Positions 1 through 6,818 of a stretch of DNA of 9,037 nucleotides are shown piece after piece. Position numbers and translations under genes: made by a program. The notes below the pieces were generated by a model, which was given only the letters and a program-made list of their open reading frames with translations, did not search any database and was not told the origin of the DNA. Origin of the DNA: Lachnospiraceae bacterium (GTDB taxonomy: Bacteria > Bacillota_A > Clostridia > Lachnospirales > Lachnospiraceae); the NCBI GenBank assembly GCA_017553665.1, contig JAFZKM010000321.1, positions 1 to 9,037 on the forward strand, in the 5' to 3' direction. The stretch's first letter is position 1. Each line of letters opens with the position of its first letter.

Positions 1-615
1 CGCATCGTGAGCAATGAAGGCGAAATACCTTTTGAGCATTACAAAAAGATAGACAACACGAACCTGGAGCCCGATGTTGTCGCGCGTATGATCAAAGAGC
101 GTTTTAACCTTCCCGACGCGAGTCATAATTCGCTTATGAAGCGCGTAAAGCTCGAAGAGGTGCGCGAAGACGAACTGCCTCAGCTGTATGAGATGCAGAT
201 CGAGAGCTTTATGCCGCTCTATGAGATCTATCATGACGAGGGTTCGCCGGCGACAGAATCGTTTGAACGTGTAAAGGCCAGAGCTTTACGGCCGAACCGG
301 AAATATTACTTCATCGTTCTCGATGGAGCGAGGGTAGGCGCGATCAATCTCGGGCATAACGATCCCGACGAAAAAGAGGAATCCTTCATCAGTCCGATAT
401 TCATCCGTCCCGTGTACCAGAATCGCGGAATCGGATATGTCGCGATACAGAAGGCCTTTGAACTCTATCCTGCGGTAAAGCGCTGGCGGCTCGAGACCAT
501 ACTTCAGGAACCGCGAAACTGTCACCTGTACGAAAAATGCGGCTTTGTAAGAGTAGGAGAGGAAAAGCCCGTTAACGAGGCTATGACTCTGATCGATTAT
601 GAACTGAATCTTTGA
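1..615 (+). CDS. GNAT family N-acetyltransferase, 5' end outside window (possible C-terminal part of a kinase-GNAT fusion)
   Basis: Predicted to transfer an acetyl group from acetyl-CoA to an amine; the substrate is unknown. Numbering from the GTG at position 7, residues from about 44 to 202 form a complete GNAT domain. It has the acetyl-CoA loop Q138-N-R-G-I-G143 after a beta strand (SPIFIRPVY), and the typical late motif NCHLYEKCGF. The frame is open to the left edge. The GTG at 7 has no visible ribosome binding site, and neither do internal ATGs such as residue 44, so the gene probably starts upstream. Residues 8-37 (FEHYKKIDNTNLEPDVV and following) resemble the C-terminal end of P-loop nucleotide kinases of the shikimate/cytidylate-kinase type, where a strand ending in D-T/N-T-N-L precedes a last helix. 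A two-domain kinase-GNAT protein is therefore inferred. The GNAT assignment is firm; the fusion is tentative. An intrinsic terminator follows directly. Confidence 0.85.
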   Translation, partial: RIVSNEGEIPFEHYKKIDNTNLEPDVVARMIKERFNLPDASHNSLMKRVKLEEVREDELPQLYEMQIESFMPLYEIYHDEGSPATESFERVKARALRPNRKYYFIVLDGARVGAINLGHNDPDEKEESFISPIFIRPVYQNRGIGYVAIQKAFELYPAVKRWRLETILQEPRNCHLYEKCGFVRVGEEKPVNEAMTLIDYELNL

Positions 616-641
616 TTGAAAAATCACTCCGCAAGTTATAT
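612..641 (+). promoter_or_regulatory. Weak candidate promoter for the YitT-family gene
   Basis: TTGATT (612-617) and TTATAT (636-641) are separated by 18 nt, giving a predicted start near 648 and a leader of about 45 nt that keeps the GAAAGGA ribosome binding site. It overlaps the stop codon of the preceding gene and the left arm of its terminator, so the match may be chance. It is offered because a promoter is expected between the terminator and the next gene. Confidence 0.25.
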
Positions 642-665
642 CATAAGTTGTGGAGTGTTTTTTTT
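625..665 (+). terminator. Intrinsic terminator after the GNAT gene
   Basis: CACTCC (625-630) pairs with GGAGTG (652-657). The stem continues with a G-T pair, CAA/TTG and, past one G-G mismatch, TTAT/ATAA around a three-base loop. Eight T residues follow (658-665). It begins 10 nt after the acetyltransferase stop and separates that gene from yitT. Confidence 0.85.
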
Positions 666-692
666 ATCTTTATATGAAAGGACCTATAACGG

Positions 693-1529
693 ATGAACAA
701 AAGAGTTTCCGAAGCAGGCTCATATCTTTTCATAATCATCGGCGCTTTTATGGCGAGTTTTGCCGTAGCAGTCTTTCTGATCCCGAATGACGCGATAGAC
801 TACGGAACGGCCGGCATCGCCATCATTGTCAGCAAGCTGTCAGGCATCAATCTTTCGGTCTGCGTGGCCATTGTATTTGCGCCCTTCCTTGTCGCGGGCT
901 GCGTGTTCCTTGGGAAGAAGTTCGGCATTAAAGCCATTTTAGGATCGCTCATATATACGCTGGGACTTGCGATCTTTGAGGAATATCATATTGAGATCGA
1001 TACAGAGCATTTCCTCGCGGTCGTATTCGGCGGCGCGATCTTAGGCGCGGGTCTTTCGATCATCCTGAAGAACGGCGGCTGCATCGACGGTTCCGAGATC
1101 TTCGCGAACATTGTCCTTAAGAAGATTTCGGATAAGACAGGCAAGAACTTCAGTATGACCTACATTCTGGTAGCCTTCAACGCATGCGTATACATCGCGG
1201 TATTCCTGCTGATCAACAAGAGCGCGGCGCTCATGAGCCTTCTCGTGTATGTTGTGGCGACTTCGATCATCAACCGGTTCACCGATCATTTCGAAGCGAT
1301 CAAACAGGTTACGATCATTACGAAGACACCGGACGCTATCGTCACCGCGATCAAGAACGAACTGAACAAGACCTGCACGATGATGAATTCCTACGGCGCG
1401 ATCGCCGGCGAGAACAAGACTCTGATCTGCTATGTCAACTATTTTGAGCTGCCCGTGATCAAGGAGATCATCGAGCGGAACAAGGGCACCTTCAGTACGG
1501 TTTCGACCATTGACGAGATACTGAGGTAA
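693..1529 (+). CDS. YitT family membrane protein (DUF2179 C-terminal domain)
   Basis: This is a polytopic membrane protein of the YitT family, whose physiological role is not established. Residues 10-30, 54-73, about 80-96, 107-125, 155-175 and 178-194 are hydrophobic and suggest five to six membrane segments. The family's glycine-rich loop follows the fourth segment (NGGCIDGSEI, residues 127-136). Residues from about 200 to 278 form the soluble DUF2179 domain, with the typical ending YFELPVIKEIIERN...GTFSTVSTIDEIL. The length of 278 residues is normal for the family. The start is supported by GAAAGGA at 676-682, 10 nt before the ATG. It stands between a terminator upstream and the oxidoreductase promoter downstream, so it is probably transcribed alone. 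No clear terminator is visible after its stop codon. Confidence 0.93.
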   Translation: MNKRVSEAGSYLFIIIGAFMASFAVAVFLIPNDAIDYGTAGIAIIVSKLSGINLSVCVAIVFAPFLVAGCVFLGKKFGIKAILGSLIYTLGLAIFEEYHIEIDTEHFLAVVFGGAILGAGLSIILKNGGCIDGSEIFANIVLKKISDKTGKNFSMTYILVAFNACVYIAVFLLINKSAALMSLLVYVVATSIINRFTDHFEAIKQVTIITKTPDAIVTAIKNELNKTCTMMNSYGAIAGENKTLICYVNYFELPVIKEIIERNKGTFSTVSTIDEILR

Positions 1530-1561
1530 AAATATGCAGAAGAATGAATAATTAATTGTTT

Positions 1562-1587
1562 ACTTTAAAATTTTGTTGCGTTAAAGT
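1562..1587. promoter_or_regulatory. Inverted repeat over the -35 region, candidate operator
   Basis: ACTTTAA (1562-1568) and TTAAAGT (1581-1587) are a perfect 7-base inverted repeat separated by 12 bases. The right arm overlaps the last base of the proposed -35 hexamer (1576-1581) of the oxidoreductase operon. The half-site centres are 19 bases apart, about two helical turns, which suits a dimeric repressor. The regulator is unknown. The arms are AT-rich, so chance is possible. Confidence 0.35.
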
Positions 1588-1604
1588 GATAAAGGTGATA
1601 TACT
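1576..1604 (+). promoter_or_regulatory. Sigma-A-like promoter of the 2-oxoacid oxidoreductase operon
   Basis: TTGCGT (1576-1581) and TATACT (1599-1604) are 17 nt apart, and TG at 1596-1597 makes an extended -10 element. The sequence upstream (1540-1575) is AT-rich. Transcription would begin near 1611, giving a leader of about 44 nt with AAGGAGG just before the ferredoxin gene. Within the spacer, AAAGTGAT (1583-1590) is followed directly by AAAGGTGAT (1591-1599), a tandem near-repeat. Confidence 0.65.
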
Positions 1605-1654
1605 CATCGAAATAGATAAAATTCTATGAAAAAGGAATGTAAGGAGGCGTGAAG

Positions 1655-1861
1655 ATGGCAAGTATTACGATCAAAGAGGACTCCTGCAAGGGATGCGAGA
1701 TGTGCGTAAACGCCTGCCCCAAGCATCTGATCGAACTGAATAAGGAAAAGATCAATGCGAAGGGTTACCACCCCGCGAGGATGACCGACCAGTCGCAGTG
1801 CATAGGCTGCAAGTCGTGCGCGATAATGTGTCCCGACGTATGCATAACGGTTGAGCGCTGA
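1655..1861 (+). CDS. Dicluster 4Fe-4S ferredoxin, delta-type subunit of the 2-oxoacid:ferredoxin oxidoreductase
   Basis: This 68-residue electron-transfer protein carries two 4Fe-4S motifs: C11-x2-C14-x2-C17-x3-C21-P and C49-x2-C52-x2-C55-x3-C59-P. It most likely acts as the delta-like subunit that takes electrons from the TPP/FeS core of the enzyme encoded next and passes them to soluble ferredoxin. The ATG at 1655 is preferred because AAGGAGG (1641-1647) lies 7 nt upstream. The in-frame GTG at 1649 lies only 1 nt from that site and would add two residues. It is the first gene of the operon, with the alpha subunit 38 nt downstream. The gene order ferredoxin-alpha-beta-gamma is the usual clostridial one for KOR/VOR-type enzymes. 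Confidence 0.93.
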   Translation: MASITIKEDSCKGCEMCVNACPKHLIELNKEKINAKGYHPARMTDQSQCIGCKSCAIMCPDVCITVER

Positions 1862-1899
1862 TCGCATTTTATTAGCATTCTAAAGAGGAGATTACTATT

Positions 1900-2964
1900 A
1901 TGGCAGAGAAAGTTTTAATGAAAGGAAATGAGGCGCTCGGCGAGGCCGCACTGCGTGCAGGCTGCCGTCATTTCTTCGGATATCCGATCACGCCTCAGAC
2001 CGAGCTTTCGGCATACCTGTCGAAGAAGATGCCCAAATGCGGAGGCACCTTCCTTCAGGCGGAATCCGAGCTCGCGGCTATCAATATGGTACTCGGCGCA
2101 GGCGCTACGGGCGTTCGTGCCATGACTTCGTCATCATCCCCCGGAATCTCGCTTAAGTCCGAGGGTATAAGCTATATCGCAGGTTCGGACGTTCCCTGCG
2201 TTATCATCAACGTACAGCGTGGCGGCCCCGGTCTCGGCAGCATCCAGCCTTCACAGGCTGATTACTGGCAGGCTACAAAGGCTACGGGACACGGCGATTT
2301 CCAGATCTTCGTGCTCGCTCCTTCGACCGTTCAGGAGATGGCTGATTTCGTAGCTCTCGCGTTTGACACCGCTGAGAAGTACAGAGTTCCCGCCATGATC
2401 CTTTCCGACGGTATGATGGGCCAGATGATGGAACCCGTTCTCTTCCCCGATGAGACCGAGATCACACAGCACGATAAGTCCTGGGCAGCATGCGGACATA
2501 ACAACGCGAGACCTCATAACATCGTGAATTCGCTCTATATCGAGGCGAAGGATTTGGAGAAGACCGTTATCGAGCGCTATGAGCGCTATGAGAAGATAAA
2601 GGCGAATGAGCAGCGCGCCGAGTCATATATGACAGACGACGCTGAGATCGTTATCGTTGCGTACGGCGCATCTTCGCGTGTTTCGAGAAGCGCTGTGGAT
2701 ATGGCGCGCGCGGAGGGCATAAAGGCCGGACTTGTACGTCCGATCACCCTCTGGCCTTTCCCCGTTGACGCTGTCGAGAAGACCGTTGCGGGCGCGAAGC
2801 AGTTCCTTGCCGTTGAGATGAGCATGGGACAGATGGTCGACGATGTAAGGCTTGTTGTTAACGGCCGCAAGCCCGTAAGCTTCTTCGGACGTACGGGAGG
2901 CATTATCCCGACACCCGCGGAGGTTCTCGGCGAGATCAAAAAATTAGCAGGTAAGGAGGCGTAA
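1900..2964 (+). CDS. vorB: 2-oxoacid:ferredoxin oxidoreductase alpha subunit (VorB-like, 3-methyl-2-oxobutanoate type)
   Basis: Alpha subunit of a CoA-dependent 2-oxoacid:ferredoxin oxidoreductase, which converts a 2-oxoacid plus CoA to acyl-CoA, CO2 and reduced ferredoxin in the cytoplasm. The pyrimidine-binding domain shows GYPITPQTEL (27-36), QAESELAAIN (53-62), the serine run before PG (77-82) and RGGPGLGSIQPSQADYW (107-123). A transketolase-C-like domain covers roughly residues 245-350. The length (354 residues) and motifs fit the VorB group best; 2-oxoglutarate (KorA) or another 2-oxoacid as substrate cannot be excluded from sequence alone. The start is fixed by GAGGAG at 1885-1890, 9 nt before the ATG. 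The beta subunit begins 4 nt after the stop. Arginine codons are often CGT, more so than in the neighbouring GH115 gene, in keeping with high expression. Confidence 0.95.
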   Translation: MAEKVLMKGNEALGEAALRAGCRHFFGYPITPQTELSAYLSKKMPKCGGTFLQAESELAAINMVLGAGATGVRAMTSSSSPGISLKSEGISYIAGSDVPCVIINVQRGGPGLGSIQPSQADYWQATKATGHGDFQIFVLAPSTVQEMADFVALAFDTAEKYRVPAMILSDGMMGQMMEPVLFPDETEITQHDKSWAACGHNNARPHNIVNSLYIEAKDLEKTVIERYERYEKIKANEQRAESYMTDDAEIVIVAYGASSRVSRSAVDMARAEGIKAGLVRPITLWPFPVDAVEKTVAGAKQFLAVEMSMGQMVDDVRLVVNGRKPVSFFGRTGGIIPTPAEVLGEIKKLAGKEA

Positions 2965-2968
2965 AACG

Positions 2969-3721
2969 ATGGCAGTAGTATTTGAGAAACCCCATGCATT
3001 AACGGATGCACCTTTTCATTATTGCCCCGGATGTACACACGGTATAGTTCACCGCCTCGTTGCCGAAGCAATAGACGAACTGGGCATCGAGGGCAGGGCA
3101 GTAGGCGTTGCGTCGGTAGGATGCTCGGTATTCAGCTATAATTATTTCAACTGTGATATGGTCCAGTCACCTCACGGACGCGCCCAGGCGGTAGCTACCG
3201 GTATCAAGCGCGCACAGCCCCAGGATATAGTATTCACATATCAGGGCGACGGCGATCTGGCGGCGATCGGTACATGTGAGACCGTTCACGCCGCTACCAG
3301 AGGCGAGAATATCACCGTTATTTTCATCAACAACGCTATCTACGGAATGACGGGCGGCCAGATGGCTCCCACATCGCTTCCCGGACAGGTTACACAGACC
3401 ACTCCTTACGGACGTGACGTAAAGACCGCAGGTTATCCGATCCGTATGTGCGAGATGCTCTCGACGCTTGACGGCGTGGCTCTTGCGCAGCGTGTAACCG
3501 TTGACAATGTAAAGCATGTCAACGAAGCCAAGAAGGCCATCAAGAAGGCTTTCGAGAATCAGATCAACGGACTCGGTTATTCGATCGTAGAGGTCATTTC
3601 CACATGTCCCACGAACTGGGGACTTGCTCCCGCGGACGCTGTCAAGTGGCTGCAGGACAATATGCTTCCTTACTATCCGCTCGGCGTATATAAGGACATT
3701 ACCGCAAAGGAGGAGGCATGA
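2969..3721 (+). CDS. 2-oxoacid:ferredoxin oxidoreductase beta subunit, thiamine pyrophosphate-binding (VorA/KorB-like)
   Basis: This 250-residue TPP-binding subunit works with the alpha subunit just upstream. The N-terminal C19-P-G-C22 followed by THG is the usual YCPGC signature. The TPP/Mg motif runs from G93-D-G-D through N121-N122, followed by AIYGMTGGQMAPT, characteristic of the beta subunits of KOR/VOR-type enzymes. Other conserved pieces are VGCS (50-53) and HGRAQAVATGIK (69-80). The N-terminal CxxC with a further cysteine at 52 may hold part of an FeS cluster, as in related enzymes. AAGGAGG (2953-2959) lies 9 nt before the ATG. The stop overlaps the start of the gamma subunit (ATGA), so the two are translationally coupled. 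Family members are called VorA, KorB or simply TPP-dependent enzyme; substrate choice is uncertain. Confidence 0.95.
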   Translation: MAVVFEKPHALTDAPFHYCPGCTHGIVHRLVAEAIDELGIEGRAVGVASVGCSVFSYNYFNCDMVQSPHGRAQAVATGIKRAQPQDIVFTYQGDGDLAAIGTCETVHAATRGENITVIFINNAIYGMTGGQMAPTSLPGQVTQTTPYGRDVKTAGYPIRMCEMLSTLDGVALAQRVTVDNVKHVNEAKKAIKKAFENQINGLGYSIVEVISTCPTNWGLAPADAVKWLQDNMLPYYPLGVYKDITAKEEA

Positions 3722-4257
3722 ACATGAGCACTATGAACGTTTTGCTGGCAGGTTTCGGCGGCCAGGGTATCCTCTTCGCGGGTAAGGTTATGGCGTATTC
3801 GGCGCTGGTTGAAGGAAAGGAGCTTTCCTGGCTCCCTTCGTACGGCCCCGAGATGCGCGGCGGTACATGCAACTGTTCCGTGGTTATCAGCGATAAGTCG
3901 ATCGGTTCGCCTCAGGTTACAAATCCCGACGTACTGATCGCGATGAACAGGCCTTCACTTGAGAAGTTCGTTAACAGCGTGGTTCCGGGCGGCATCATCA
4001 TCATGGACAGCTCGACGATCGACGTTGAGGTTGAGCGTAAGGACATCAAGGTATTCAAGGTGCCCGCAACCGCCATGGCCGACGAGAACGGACTTAAGGG
4101 TCTCGCGAATATCATTCTTGTCGGAAAGCTCTTCCGTGAAACAGGTTTTGTTTCCGAAGAGAATCTTGATCTCGGCCTTCAGAAATGCATCCCGCCCAAG
4201 AAGGCGGCCATGCTCGATACAAACCGAAAGGCGCTTGAGATAGGGCGAAATCAGTAA
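3718..4257 (+). CDS. 2-oxoacid:ferredoxin oxidoreductase gamma subunit
   Basis: Gamma subunit of the same complex, about 179 residues, the usual length. Key motifs are the N-terminal LLAGFGGQGILFAGK (9-23) and SYGPEMRGGTCNCSV (41-55), which mark the pyruvate/2-oxoacid oxidoreductase gamma domain, the part thought to bind CoA or complete the active site. Two starts are possible. The ATG at 3718 overlaps the beta stop as ATGA and lies 4 nt from AAGGAGG (3707-3713). The ATG at 3724 lies 10 nt from that site and 7 nt from a second GGAGG (3712-3716), which is the better spacing. The difference is two residues. Its stop is followed after 3 nt by the GH115 start. Confidence 0.94.
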   Translation: MNMSTMNVLLAGFGGQGILFAGKVMAYSALVEGKELSWLPSYGPEMRGGTCNCSVVISDKSIGSPQVTNPDVLIAMNRPSLEKFVNSVVPGGIIIMDSSTIDVEVERKDIKVFKVPATAMADENGLKGLANIILVGKLFRETGFVSEENLDLGLQKCIPPKKAAMLDTNRKALEIGRNQ

Positions 4258-4260
4258 ATA

Positions 4261-6795
4261 ATGGGTGTATTTAAACTGTATGAGAACGGTATAAGTGCGG
4301 ATATCGTTGTAGAGCGCGACTGTCCCGAGGGTGTAAGGAAAGTCGCGGAGGTAGTCGCGGACGATATCGAAGCTCTGACCGGGCTTCGTCCGAGGGTTCT
4401 CGTCACGGGAGGAGAGGAGTTTTCGGACTCTACCCTGACCGAGAACATCATCATGGTCAATTCGAAGCCCTCCCCGGACACGGAAGGCAAGAGGGAGGTC
4501 TACGAGCTCAGTCTTAATGACTGCTCAAAGGATGATTATCTGTACTATACTTTTTTGGGTGTAAGAAAAATCTTAAATATTTACGGAAGCGACAAAAGAG
4601 GTCTGATATACGGCCTCTTTGCCGTGTCCGAGCAGGCCGGGATATCGCCTTTGATATGGTGGGGAGACATCCGGCCCATTAAAACTGACCATATTGCGCT
4701 TAAGATCGGTTCACGGACGGATCCCGACAGGATCGTCTCAAAGGAGCCCTCGATAAAGTACAGAGGTTTCTTTATCAATGACGAATGGCCAGCTTTCGGA
4801 CGCTGGTGCGAGGAGAAGTTCGGCGGATTCACGGCCAAGATGTACGAGCAGGTCTTCATTCTCCTGCTCAGGCTTCACGGCAATTATATGTGGCCCGCGA
4901 TGTGGAGTTCGACCTTCAGCGAGGACGGACCTGGGATCGAGAGCGCCAGGCTGGCTGATATCTACGGCGTGATCATGGGTACATCGCATCACGAGCCTCT
5001 GTTCAGGGCCGGAGAGGAATGGCAGCATATATACCGCAAGTACGGTAATGACAATACCTGGAGTTTTATTTCCAACAGGGATGCCATCACCGCTTTTTGG
5101 CGTGAAGGAATATGGAGAAACCGTGATTTCGAGAGCATAATAACTATCGGAATGCGCGGCGAGCAGGACTCGAAGCTTCTCGGTGAAAACGCGGGACTTG
5201 CGGAGAACATCAATGTCCTGAAGGATGTTATCCTGACCCAGCACAGACTGATCCGCGAGAACATGGAATGCGACATGTCGCGCGTACCCAGAATGCTCGC
5301 GATCTACAAAGAGGTCGAGGATTATTATTACGGCGAGCCCGGAGTTCCCGGACTGCGCGACTGGGACGAGCTCGAGGACGTTATCTTCCTGCTGAGCGAT
5401 GATAATTTCGGCAACACGAGAGGTCTTCCCGACGAGGTGGACAGGGCCAAGCATACCGGCGGCTACGGAATGTATTATCATTTCGATTATCACGGCGCTC
5501 CGGTGAGCTACGAGTGGGTAAATTCCACCAGACTCACGAAGACGCGCGATCAGATGATGCAGGCCTACGAGCACGGTGTTAAGGACCTCTGGATCGTAAA
5601 TGTGGGCGATTTAAAGGGCAATGAGTATCCGCTCGGGTATTTCATGTCGCTGGCTTACGATTATGACCGCTGGAGCAGGGAAGACGCGGTCGAGGAGTAC
5701 GCGAATTCGTTTATCAGGCAGATGTCATGCGGCAAGATCACGATGCGCCAGGAATGCAGCCTGATAACCTTTATAGACGGTTTTACGAAATGGAACAGCA
5801 TCAGGCGCCCCGAGGCGATGAACCCCGGCATATTCAGTCCCAAGGCATTCGACGAGGCGGCGCGCGTGCACGCGGAGCTCGAGGAGCTTTCGGTGCTCGG
5901 CAGGGACTTGCGGAGAACGTTTGACCAGCGGATGACCGATGCTTTTGACAGTATTTTCTATTACGCCGGTATGGCTTCCATGAATCTGATGATGATGCAT
6001 ATAGAGGCCGGCCTGAATAAGTATTACTGCGAGCGCGGGGATTCGAAGGCGAATGAATACGCCGAGATGGTAAAGAACAGGATCGAATCGGACCGTGAGT
6101 ACATAAAGGGCTTCCATACGATGCTCGATGGCAAGTGGAACCATATGCTCGATTCGGCGCATACCGGTTTTGTGACCTGGAACGATGAGGGATGGAGCTA
6201 TCCGGTGGTGCATACTGTCGGACGCAATGAGATCCACGCGGCGGCAGCAAAATACAACGGCGCGAGGGACACCTCGATCGCGGACGCGGATGAAGTGATC
6301 CTGATAAAGGCAGAGAACGTATCGGACAATCATATGATCAACGGCGAGGGCTGGCATGCAGTGCCGCATCTAGGACGTCTGGGCGCCGCGATAAAGGCAT
6401 TCCCGATCACAAAGACTTTCGAGGATGTATTCGGCCTGCCTTATGTGCGCTATGATCTTGATATATTCTCCGCGGGTATGTACGCGATGGAATTTGTGTT
6501 CATGGCCAGAAACCCTGTGGTAAAGGGCGGAAGGATGCGCATCAGATATTCGATCAACGGCGGAGACATGAATGTAATAGATTCGGTCGGAGAGGATTAC
6601 CGCACCGAATGGCAATGCGAGGCCTGGAACAAGGGCGTGATGACCGGAGTGCACAGAGTGCTGACCGCTGCGAACTTCAAGCGCGGAAGCAACATACTCC
6701 GTATTTATCCGTTCGATCCGAACGTAGTGCTCGAGAAGATAGTGATATGGCCGTTTGAAAAGAAGCTGCCGTATTCTTACTTAGGACCCGAGTGA
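4261..6795 (+). CDS. Glycoside hydrolase family 115 protein, predicted xylan alpha-1,2-glucuronidase
   Basis: GH115 enzymes remove alpha-1,2-linked (4-O-methyl)glucuronic acid from glucuronoxylan. The protein opens with the family's N-terminal domain (DIVVERDCPEGVRKVAEVVADDIEALTG). The barrel domain shows KYRGFFINDEW (166-176), LRLHGNYMWPAMW, TSHHEPL, GMRGEQD (297-303), SDDNFGN (379-385), YYHFDYHG (405-412) and WIVNVGDLKGNEYP (444-457). The C-terminal 180 or so residues look like a beta-rich accessory domain. No signal peptide is present, so it probably acts in the cytoplasm on imported acidic xylo-oligosaccharides. Its length (844) is at the short end for the family as I recall it. The start lies 3 nt after the gamma-subunit stop. 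The nearest purine-rich stretch (AGGGCG, 4242-4247) is too far for a normal ribosome binding site, so translation may depend on reinitiation. The C-terminal end is convergent with yprB. Confidence 0.92.
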   Translation: MGVFKLYENGISADIVVERDCPEGVRKVAEVVADDIEALTGLRPRVLVTGGEEFSDSTLTENIIMVNSKPSPDTEGKREVYELSLNDCSKDDYLYYTFLGVRKILNIYGSDKRGLIYGLFAVSEQAGISPLIWWGDIRPIKTDHIALKIGSRTDPDRIVSKEPSIKYRGFFINDEWPAFGRWCEEKFGGFTAKMYEQVFILLLRLHGNYMWPAMWSSTFSEDGPGIESARLADIYGVIMGTSHHEPLFRAGEEWQHIYRKYGNDNTWSFISNRDAITAFWREGIWRNRDFESIITIGMRGEQDSKLLGENAGLAENINVLKDVILTQHRLIRENMECDMSRVPRMLAIYKEVEDYYYGEPGVPGLRDWDELEDVIFLLSDDNFGNTRGLPDEVDRAKHTGGYGMYYHFDYHGAPVSYEWVNSTRLTKTRDQMMQAYEHGVKDLWIVNVGDLKGNEYPLGYFMSLAYDYDRWSREDAVEEYANSFIRQMSCGKITMRQECSLITFIDGFTKWNSIRRPEAMNPGIFSPKAFDEAARVHAELEELSVLGRDLRRTFDQRMTDAFDSIFYYAGMASMNLMMMHIEAGLNKYYCERGDSKANEYAEMVKNRIESDREYIKGFHTMLDGKWNHMLDSAHTGFVTWNDEGWSYPVVHTVGRNEIHAAAAKYNGARDTSIADADEVILIKAENVSDNHMINGEGWHAVPHLGRLGAAIKAFPITKTFEDVFGLPYVRYDLDIFSAGMYAMEFVFMARNPVVKGGRMRIRYSINGGDMNVIDSVGEDYRTEWQCEAWNKGVMTGVHRVLTAANFKRGSNILRIYPFDPNVVLEKIVIWPFEKKLPYSYLGPE

Positions 6796-6818
6796 GGTTC
6801 TTTCGAAGCATGACTTCC

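Noticed and set aside
648..676. TTGTGG-N17-TATATG as a promoter for the YitT-family gene.
   Set aside because: Transcription would begin near 683, after the ribosome binding site at 676-682, and the -35 lies in the terminator stem.
1626..1652. An eight-codon frame (ATG AAA AAG ... GCG TGA) in the leader of the ferredoxin gene, ending 2 nt before its ATG; considered as a leader peptide.
   Set aside because: It has no Shine-Dalgarno sequence of its own, and its 3' half is simply the ribosome binding site of the ferredoxin gene read as codons. Chance is the simpler explanation.
4738..5574. A long open frame (278 codons) on the minus strand inside the GH115 gene.
   Set aside because: It is a shadow of the GH115 coding frame; the plus-strand protein has clear family motifs throughout, and the minus-strand product shows no recognisable domain or start signals.
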